Origin: Polynucleobacter sp. AP-Capit-er-40B-B4
GTDB lineage: Bacteria; Pseudomonadota; Gammaproteobacteria; Burkholderiales; Burkholderiaceae
NCBI RefSeq assembly: GCF_018882245.1
Contig: NZ_JACVOV010000002.1
Span: 248,001 to 312,000, forward strand
Length of the DNA: 64,000 nt
Direction of reading: 5' to 3'
Shown here: piece after piece, positions 19,108 through 26,009 of the stretch
How positions within the stretch are numbered: position 1 is the first letter of the stretch
Layout: the number at the start of each line of letters is the position of its first letter
Position numbers and translations under genes: made by a program
The notes under the pieces: generated by a model
Database searches by the model: none
What the model saw: the letters and a program-made list of their open reading frames with translations, nothing else
Told to the model about the DNA's origin: nothing

Positions 19108-19893
19108 CTATGTATTTACGCTACCTTGTTTTGGCAGAACACCACGTTCGGATGCATACAACTGTTGCAGCAAACTTTCATTCACTTCAGATGCTGGTAA
19201 GTCAAAAAAGACTTCCCCATCCTTCAGTCCAATGATTCTGGGGAACCATCGCAAAGCAATATCTACTGCATGAAGACTAGCTACAAAACAAGCATCTCTA
19301 CTTCGGGCATCCTCTAAAAGACGCTGAATGGTTAAATCAGAAAGGACGGGATCCATCGCTGATACTGGCTCATCAGCCAGTAATAAATAAGGCTTCTGGT
19401 ACAGCACGCGCGCGACACCCACTCTTTGCAATTGACCTCCAGACAGGCGGTCACAACGATCAAAGAGGCGGTCGGCGAGATCGAGTTTTTGCAGACATAA
19501 CTGCGGACCCGCGATATCTATCGGATAGATTAATGACAGAAGAGATTTCCAGAGCGGCCACTGACCAAGACGACCAGCTAAGACAGCGGTAATCACTCTT
19601 TGTCTTGGTGGGATCGGGGCTGCTTGATGGACTAAGCCTATTTGAGAGCGTAAACGGCGTAATTGCCCTTTTGAAATCGCCCATGGATCAATACCCAATA
19701 ACGATATAGACCCAATACTAGGGCGCAGTGAAGTCGCTATCAAGTTAAGCAAGCTCGTTTTGCCAGAGCCAGATGATCCAATAATCGCAATTGATTCACC
19801 AGCTGAGGCGCTAATGTTGATATTTTTTAGCGCTTCTTTTCCATTGCTATGACTAAAACTAACTTGCTTAAATGCAAATACTATTTTTTTCAC
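19108..19893 (-). CDS. PhnC-like ABC transporter ATP-binding protein
   Basis: Walker A GSSGSGKTSLLN, signature LSGGQLQRVGVARVL, Walker B YLLLADEP. Confidence 0.92.
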   Translation of the reverse strand: MKKIVFAFKQVSFSHSNGKEALKNINISASAGESIAIIGSSGSGKTSLLNLIATSLRPSIGSISLLGIDPWAISKGQLRRLRSQIGLVHQAAPIPPRQRVITAVLAGRLGQWPLWKSLLSLIYPIDIAGPQLCLQKLDLADRLFDRCDRLSGGQLQRVGVARVLYQKPYLLLADEPVSAMDPVLSDLTIQRLLEDARSRDACFVASLHAVDIALRWFPRIIGLKDGEVFFDLPASEVNESLLQQLYASERGVLPKQGSVNT

Positions 19894-20762
19894 TTAATCA
19901 AACCAGCACCAATTGCAGCCTTTTCAATTTCATCGTAGTTAGATGATTTAGTAGGGATATATTTGCTAGCCCTCTGAAGATCCATTAATTCTTTATGAGC
20001 AGGATCATTGGAATTCAGCTTTAAAAAAGCATCGCTAATTTTTTTAGTTACCGCTGCATCCAAACCACCTCGTACGGTCCAGTTATAATCATGGTACGGA
20101 GGCGTTGTATAAAGAACTTTTACTTTTTCGGTATTAGGATTTTTAGCATCAGACAATTTATCCCAAACAGATGCATTTAAAGCGCCAGCATCTGCTTTAC
20201 CGCTAGCAACAAATGCGACTGTTGCGTCATGGGCTCCAGAAAAAGCAATACTCTTAAAGTCTTTATCTGGGTTAATGCCTGCCTTCATTAGGTAAAAACG
20301 CGGCATTAAATGGCCTGAAGTAGATGATGGCGAACCAAAGGCAAAGGTCTTGCCCTTTAAATCTGTCAAATTCTTTGCCGAGCTAGCATCAGGAATAATA
20401 AATTTACTCGTAAATTTTTCATCTTCAAGACGCTGAATGATCGGCTTGACGGCGCCATTCGTACGAATTTTTGCTTGAATATAGGTAAACCCGCCTAACC
20501 ATGCCATATCGATTTTATTTGTTGCCAGCGCCTCAACAACTGCGGCATAGTCTGTCACGGGCGTAAATTCAACTTTCATGCCAGTCTCTTTAGAAAGATA
20601 TTCGCCTAAAGGAAGAAATTTTCTTTGTAGCTCGGTTGGTGATTCATCCGGAATCGCGGAGACGCGTAAGACGGCTTGCGCCTGAGCTGGAAGCATGAAC
20701 ATGCTACAGCAAAGCGTTGTTAAAACAAGGCCGAGTGAAAATTTCAAAGTATTTAGTTTCAT
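19890..20762 (-). CDS. PhnD-like periplasmic binding protein, putative selenate/selenite ABC transporter
   Basis: Signal peptide; VLRVSAIPDESPTELQRKFLPLGEYLSKETGMKVEFTPVTDYAAVVEAL...DMAWLGGFTYIQA; adjacent to selD as in the putative selenate SBP family. Confidence 0.85.
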   Translation of the reverse strand: MKLNTLKFSLGLVLTTLCCSMFMLPAQAQAVLRVSAIPDESPTELQRKFLPLGEYLSKETGMKVEFTPVTDYAAVVEALATNKIDMAWLGGFTYIQAKIRTNGAVKPIIQRLEDEKFTSKFIIPDASSAKNLTDLKGKTFAFGSPSSTSGHLMPRFYLMKAGINPDKDFKSIAFSGAHDATVAFVASGKADAGALNASVWDKLSDAKNPNTEKVKVLYTTPPYHDYNWTVRGGLDAAVTKKISDAFLKLNSNDPAHKELMDLQRASKYIPTKSSNYDEIEKAAIGAGLIK

Positions 20763-20801
20763 GTTGTTCGGATACTTTCTATTGAATTAAAGAAGTAGAG
20801 C

Positions 20802-21842
20802 TTAGGCTACAGAAACGCCTGAGCCCTGTACAAATTGGCCTATTTTTTGAGCTTGCCTAAATCCATCTGCCCTGAGAATTTCCAATACCTGCTCAGTCGC
20901 TTCTGGGCTACAAGAGATTAATAAACCACCACTAGTCTGGGGGTCGGACAAGAGGTTTTGCTGCCACTCATTCAAATGAGAGGCCAGCTGTATTTCATGA
21001 CCATAACCCAGCCAGTTACGTGGTGATGCGCCAGTAAAGATGCCTTCTTTTACCAGCTTGACCGCCTCAGAAACTACTGGAATAGAGTCCCACTGAATCT
21101 GAGCTGAAAGCTTTGCTCCACGGCACAGTTCCAATAAGTGCCCTGCTAAGCCAAACCCTGTCACATCCGTAAGAGCATGCACGCTATCGAGTTGGGATAG
21201 CGCGACGCCAGGTTTATTCAGCTTAGTCGTTAAGGCAATCATCTCCTGGTAAGCAGAGTCAGAAAGCTGCTCTTTTTTTAGCGCAGCAGAAAGAATACCT
21301 ACACCCAAGGGTTTGCTAAGGATGATGCTATCGCCTAACTTTGCACCGCTATTACGCTTGAGTTTTTTAGGGTCTACTACGCCAATGGCGACCAAGCCAT
21401 AAATGGGCTCCACAGTATCAATGGAGTGACCCCCAGCAATCATAATCCCAGCTTCTGCGCATACCGACTCACCACCAGCAGTAATTTGCTGAATGACCTC
21501 CAAAGGAAGGACATTGATTGGCATGCCTAATAGCGCTAGAGCAAAAAGAGGTTGGGCACCCATAGCGTAAATATCTGAGATCGCATTTGTTGCTGCAATT
21601 CGCCCAAATTGATACGGATCATCAACAATCGGCATAAAGAAATCGGTTGTCGCTACGATCGCCTGATGTTCGTTGATTTGATAAACAGCGGCATCCTCAT
21701 TGTTATCAGAACCTGCTAGTAGTGCAGCAGGTATCTGGCAAATAGGAGAAGATTTCAGAATATCGCTCAAAACACCTGGAGCAATTTTGCAACCACAGCC
21801 TCCGCCGTGAGAGAGGGAGGTAAGACGACCGTTATATGTCAT
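20802..21842 (-). CDS. selD: selenide, water dikinase (SelD/SenC), Cys form
   Basis: LTSLSHGGGCGCKIAPGVLSDIL with Cys at the Sec/Cys site; ATTDFFMPIVDDPYQFGRIAATNAISDIYAMG. Confidence 0.95.
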   Translation of the reverse strand: MTYNGRLTSLSHGGGCGCKIAPGVLSDILKSSPICQIPAALLAGSDNNEDAAVYQINEHQAIVATTDFFMPIVDDPYQFGRIAATNAISDIYAMGAQPLFALALLGMPINVLPLEVIQQITAGGESVCAEAGIMIAGGHSIDTVEPIYGLVAIGVVDPKKLKRNSGAKLGDSIILSKPLGVGILSAALKKEQLSDSAYQEMIALTTKLNKPGVALSQLDSVHALTDVTGFGLAGHLLELCRGAKLSAQIQWDSIPVVSEAVKLVKEGIFTGASPRNWLGYGHEIQLASHLNEWQQNLLSDPQTSGGLLISCSPEATEQVLEILRADGFRQAQKIGQFVQGSGVSVA

Positions 21843-21901
21843 GTTGAAGAACTCAATTTAAAAGTAAGAAGATGTCAGCGAAGTATGTGAGCTTACCTAA
21901 T

Positions 21902-23053
21902 TTATGCTAAACAGGTACGAAAGCCGCAAAAAAAGTCACTGCGGGAAGGTAGGTAAAAATTACGAAATTGGGGTCGACGCAGATAGTCGGGGGTATATAC
22001 ACTCCAGCCCTTCAAAACCCGATGCCTGCTATCAAACCATGGGGCCGAATAATCTTGATAAGGATCGGAGCTAAAGCCCTCAAAAGGCTTAAAAGTACCG
22101 CTAGTCCACTCCCATAAGCTGGAGGGTTGCCATGGCTCATGTGCTGATGTCATTAAAAGGCTAAGCTCATTTTCAGTGGGGAGTCGAACACCCTTCCATA
22201 AACAATACTGCTCAGCATTATGGGCAGAGATATGTCTTACTGGAGCATTAAGATCCAACTCTCGCCACTGATCAAAAAAACGCTCAAACCAAGTATCGCC
22301 CTCTTTTTTCCAATACGTAGGTTGATGCTCTACATAGCTTATTCCTGCATCATTTAGAGATCTTAAAAACTCTACATATTCACCGCTGCTAACTGCATGG
22401 CTTGAAATTGAAAAATTGGGGACTAATACTTGATGCTGCCATTTTTCATTATCAAAAATAAAGCCTGTATTTGGTGTGGACCCAAGCTTAAATTGGCACT
22501 GAGGAATATGGATATATCCTGGCTCCAAGTCTTTCTGTTGGTCTTGTATAGAACCCAGACTTTGTTCTAGCGGCCAGACGTAACCTAAAGATTGCCACAT
22601 ATAAGCAAATGCTTCATTGTGCATATCCTCATGATAGAGGGCCAATTGAATAAAGTAAGCCTGCTCAGGGCTCAAGGTTCCAGATCTGAGAATGGCAAAT
22701 GTACGCTCCATCACATTCGCAAAGTAATTCATCAAGATATCGATAGAAGGTATTTGTACCTGCCAGCGATCATCATGAATCATTTCAGAAGAATTAAATA
22801 AAGCATCTGCATGGGCTAAAAAGGAAGGATTAGATGCTACCCCTTTGCGATGAACCCAAAATTCGTGAAACCAAATCAGATGGCCAAACTCCCAATGCGG
22901 AGGGTTTAATCCGGGCAATAAGGCGACTGTTTCCTGGCCGTGATCAAGCTTACTAATGATAGTTTGTGTCACGTGAGTCGAGCGCTCTAAATCTTTTAGA
23001 AGCTTATTGGGTAATGGCCAAGGCTCGTAGCGCAGATAGTCAAACTGTGTCAT
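21902..23053 (-). CDS. senA: EgtB-like sulfoxide/selenoxide synthase, putative SenA
   Basis: DinB-like region with HEDMHNEAF (HxxxHxE) and C-terminal FGE-sulfatase domain (VRLPTENE, WEWTSGTFKPFEGF, LKGWSVYTPDYLRRPQFRNFYLP); next to selD. Confidence 0.88.
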   Translation of the reverse strand: MTQFDYLRYEPWPLPNKLLKDLERSTHVTQTIISKLDHGQETVALLPGLNPPHWEFGHLIWFHEFWVHRKGVASNPSFLAHADALFNSSEMIHDDRWQVQIPSIDILMNYFANVMERTFAILRSGTLSPEQAYFIQLALYHEDMHNEAFAYMWQSLGYVWPLEQSLGSIQDQQKDLEPGYIHIPQCQFKLGSTPNTGFIFDNEKWQHQVLVPNFSISSHAVSSGEYVEFLRSLNDAGISYVEHQPTYWKKEGDTWFERFFDQWRELDLNAPVRHISAHNAEQYCLWKGVRLPTENELSLLMTSAHEPWQPSSLWEWTSGTFKPFEGFSSDPYQDYSAPWFDSRHRVLKGWSVYTPDYLRRPQFRNFYLPSRSDFFCGFRTCLA

Positions 23054-23090
23054 TTAGATTTAGAAAATGAAGGTCATCAATATCGCTATA

Positions 23091-23690
23091 CTACTTAGGC
23101 AAGATCTCAAGTAATTCTTCAAAGGTTTTATACCCCATGATGGGCATGAAACTTCGAGGTGAAAAATTCTTCTCACCAATAAGCATTGCCGGCAACCCCT
23201 GAAAGCCATACGTTTTAAACTCTTGCTCATCGGCCATGACATGCTTAGTCAATTCACCATTATCGAGTGCTTGCCTCAGCTGCAAGATGTCTATTCCTGT
23301 TTGAGAGGCAATCTTCATCACTACTTCTTCACTGCTGATATCAAGCCCACTCAGAAAGAATGCATCAAATAAAGCTCTGGCTAATTTTAAAGATAAGCCC
23401 TGAGAATTAGCGAAGTAAACACTCTCTTGTGCAAGCCAGGTATAGGTTAGAAATTTTGGTGTTAGAAGCTTAAGATTCTCTTGCATGACAATGGGCTCAG
23501 ACTTAGCAGCCTCAAGATTATCTATATAGGATTGTGGGGGAGAGATATTGCCCTCAACTGGGGTTAATTCAAATGCTCTCCATACTATCTCTAGTCTGTC
23601 TTGATACTTTATTTGGAGCTTTTCAAGAACTATAGTCTGAAAGTAACTATATGGACATTCAAAGTCAGCCCAGATCTGAATCTGAATCAT
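23091..23690 (-). CDS. DsbA family (FrnE-like) protein with CPYS active site
   Basis: WADFECPYSYFQTIVLEKL and GFQGLPAMLIGEK (cis-Pro). Confidence 0.85.
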   Translation of the reverse strand: MIQIQIWADFECPYSYFQTIVLEKLQIKYQDRLEIVWRAFELTPVEGNISPPQSYIDNLEAAKSEPIVMQENLKLLTPKFLTYTWLAQESVYFANSQGLSLKLARALFDAFFLSGLDISSEEVVMKIASQTGIDILQLRQALDNGELTKHVMADEQEFKTYGFQGLPAMLIGEKNFSPRSFMPIMGYKTFEELLEILPK

Positions 23691-23732
23691 TACTTCTCCA
23701 CCTCGTTTAGTTAACTACCAACATCATATTCT

Positions 23733-24284
23733 TTAAATCTGCCTAGCCAATAAAACAGCTACTGCCGATCCACCCCCCACTAAAGCATACCAAAGCTTTA
23801 GAGTTAAGGGCCTAGGGCTCACAACTTTTGATCTTGCTTCATTTTTATGATTTATTTCGTCGGCTTGGCAACGTATGAGGAGCTTAAGCAAATCATAATG
23901 ACTACCATTTTTTTGTAGATATTCAATCTGTTGCTGATAATGTTGTTCTACAAATGTCTCAACAGCATCAATCGTTGCATAAACTGCTTTTCTTCCAAAT
24001 AGCGCTGGTATCGCCCCAGTTAACCATCCCGCAATGCGCCAAGGACCCAGCAAACAACTTCGATGCTTGGCCTCGAAAATAGACTCTATTAACTGTAAAT
24101 GCTCAGCCTCAGTGGCTCCATGATGCTTGGCAAAACTGATGAGCTCCTGATCTTTACGTAATTTTGCAATGGCAATAATGCCTTTATAGATATAGATAGC
24201 ACCCGTTTCGCCAGCATGATCTGAGCGCAACTCACGTTCCAAATAGACGGAATAAGCATTGCTACGCTCGATTACACCCCTCAT
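23733..24284 (-). CDS. Coq7-like di-iron demethoxyubiquinone hydroxylase family protein
   Basis: LRSDHAGETGAIYIYKG, ATEAEHLQLIE, VETFVEQHYQQQIEYL, QADEINHKNEA ligand motifs. Confidence 0.82.
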   Translation of the reverse strand: MRGVIERSNAYSVYLERELRSDHAGETGAIYIYKGIIAIAKLRKDQELISFAKHHGATEAEHLQLIESIFEAKHRSCLLGPWRIAGWLTGAIPALFGRKAVYATIDAVETFVEQHYQQQIEYLQKNGSHYDLLKLLIRCQADEINHKNEARSKVVSPRPLTLKLWYALVGGGSAVAVLLARQI

Positions 24285-24352
24285 CTGAGATAAGCCCGGA
24301 TGTAACTTATAACTTCATCATAAAACTGTCGCATCTTTTTCATCAATCTCAT
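24281..24352 (-). CDS. candidate 23-aa micropeptide (copy 2)
   Basis: Hand-translated: MRLMKKMRQFYDEVISYIRAYLR*; stop overlaps the Coq7-like start (ATGA); starts about 4 nt after the Rrf2-like stop. Confidence 0.6.
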   Translation of the reverse strand: MRLMKKMRQFYDEVISYIRAYLR

Positions 24353-24356
24353 TTTA

Positions 24357-24920
24357 TTATTGAAGGTAATTACTAAAATCAAATATAGAGTTGGGCCCGA
24401 GCTTTTCTGCTTTTTGTAACTCGGCTTTTGTAATCAGAACGCTTTGAGTATCCCATTTACCCTTTTTGGAGATTTCTTGTAATTGATACTTTTGCGAGTC
24501 CCAGGCTGGAATGATCTCAATTTGAAAGGGGCTTGTTCTCGCATGTTTTGAAGATGATGCTACGGCAATCTTAGATAGACAATCACGCATATAAGATTCA
24601 AATGATTCTACGATCTCCTTAGCAAAATCTGCGATAACTACTTTTCTGGATCTAGAGTGATTGACTGCTAAAAATACATCTTTCATCGTCATACTTTGTG
24701 GGTCTTTAGCTAAGTAGTATCCGCCCCTTCGTCCTTTGGCAGCTCGTATTAAATAAGCAGACTTGAGTGCGGATAGCACTATCTCCATACGACTTAAAGA
24801 AAGGTGCTGACGTTTAGCGATATCAATTGCTCTAACCGGAACACCAAAGCGTGAATAGGCGGTGATATCAATCAAGGTATTGATAGTTTGCTCAAGCGAC
24901 CTATTGATGTACTTCAGCAT
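24357..24920 (-). CDS. Rrf2 family transcriptional regulator
   Basis: IAKRQHLSLSRMEIVLSALKSAYLIRAAKGRRGGYYLAKDP; paralogue of 7482..8051. Confidence 0.82.
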   Translation of the reverse strand: MLKYINRSLEQTINTLIDITAYSRFGVPVRAIDIAKRQHLSLSRMEIVLSALKSAYLIRAAKGRRGGYYLAKDPQSMTMKDVFLAVNHSRSRKVVIADFAKEIVESFESYMRDCLSKIAVASSSKHARTSPFQIEIIPAWDSQKYQLQEISKKGKWDTQSVLITKAELQKAEKLGPNSIFDFSNYLQ

Positions 24921-24957
24921 GACACTTTCCTTTTATTAACGACACGATAGAAATGAC

Positions 24958-24983
24958 TTAAAAAGAAGTCGCCCGAAGGCGAC
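24958..24983 (-). terminator. intrinsic-terminator-like hairpin upstream of the rrf2/sen operon
   Basis: Minus strand: GTCGCC-TTCG-GGCGAC followed by TTCTTTTTAAG. Confidence 0.5.
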
Positions 24984-25149
24984 TGAAGGACCTTAAATAC
25001 GGGTCGGGAGACAGCTTGATTCTGAACCTATTAGGGTTATTACGTATAAAACTACTAATAGAGGGGTTTTTGCTGCCCTGCAATCTATGATCTTAAAGCG
25101 CATACTAATTAAGTAGTAACCCTAGTATTTCTAACCAAAGGAGCCTTAA

Positions 25150-25251
25150 ATGAGACAGTTCAAACAGTTTCTGAGTAATTTGGTCATAGTTTTAGTCGAG
25201 GCTCGCAAGGCTTACTTCAGGCGCCATATCAATCATCTTTTAGGCTCATGA
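25150..25251 (+). CDS. small hypothetical protein (33 aa)
   Basis: Hand-translated: MRQFKQFLSNLVIVLVEARKAYFRRHINHLLGS*, good upstream AAAGGAG. Confidence 0.55.
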   Translation: MRQFKQFLSNLVIVLVEARKAYFRRHINHLLGS

Positions 25252-25272
25252 GTTACGTTCAACAAAAATCAT

Positions 25273-25458
25273 ATGAAATTAACCGTTTTTCGTTACAAAG
25301 TCTGGGATCCCCAGGATGACAATGAAGCACAGATGCCTCCTTACTACGCTATCCGGGAATATATCGAAAACTTAGAAGGAGCCTCTGTCATCGAAGATGA
25401 CTTTTTGGAGGTTGATGAGTCAGACCTTGATGTTTATGGAAGAATCTCTACCACTTAG
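25273..25458 (+). CDS. small acidic hypothetical protein (61 aa)
   Basis: MKLTVFRYKVWDPQDDNEAQMPPYYAIREYIENLEGASVIEDDFLEVDESDLDVYGRISTT. Confidence 0.6.
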   Translation: MKLTVFRYKVWDPQDDNEAQMPPYYAIREYIENLEGASVIEDDFLEVDESDLDVYGRISTT

Positions 25459-25463
25459 ATTAA

Positions 25464-25808
25464 ATGAAAAGGAAGCGCACAATGTCAATATTTCGTACTG
25501 CTTTATCGTTAGCTTTTTTGTTAGTAATATCCCATCAGTCTTTTGCTCAAGCAATTTCAAAAGACTTTCAAAAGAATTGCGCAACTGAGCAAGTGGCTGA
25601 GCATAAAGATCTTAAGGGTAAAACTCTGAGTGCAGAAGACTTTGCTGCCTACTGTACTTGTCAGGCCGAGTTCATCAATAAAAATGCCACCAATGGACAA
25701 GTCAATGAGTTAGTGATGAACCCAAAGGCTAAGCCTGAGTGGTTAAAGACAATTGAGTTGAAAGCAATGAAATCCTGTCTCTCGGTCGACTCAAAGATGA
25801 GTACTTAA
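25464..25808 (+). CDS. secreted four-cysteine hypothetical protein
   Basis: Signal peptide ending SFAQA; DFAAYCTCQAEF...PEWLKTIELKAMKSCL; paralogue of 11262..11594. Confidence 0.75.
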   Translation: MKRKRTMSIFRTALSLAFLLVISHQSFAQAISKDFQKNCATEQVAEHKDLKGKTLSAEDFAAYCTCQAEFINKNATNGQVNELVMNPKAKPEWLKTIELKAMKSCLSVDSKMST

Positions 25809-26009
25809 CAACCCAACTAAGTTGTCAGGGATGATGCTTCAACGATACCCAGCCCTACAAGGGTAGTATTTTTAATGAATCAAAACTGTCGTTTACTGTA
25901 CATTCAAATAGACTACTAAGTGATTCTTACAAAAGTACATACGGGCTGAGCACAATAAGCCAAAGGCTTATATGATGAGATCTCATATTTTTAATGAAGA
26001 AAACCCCGC

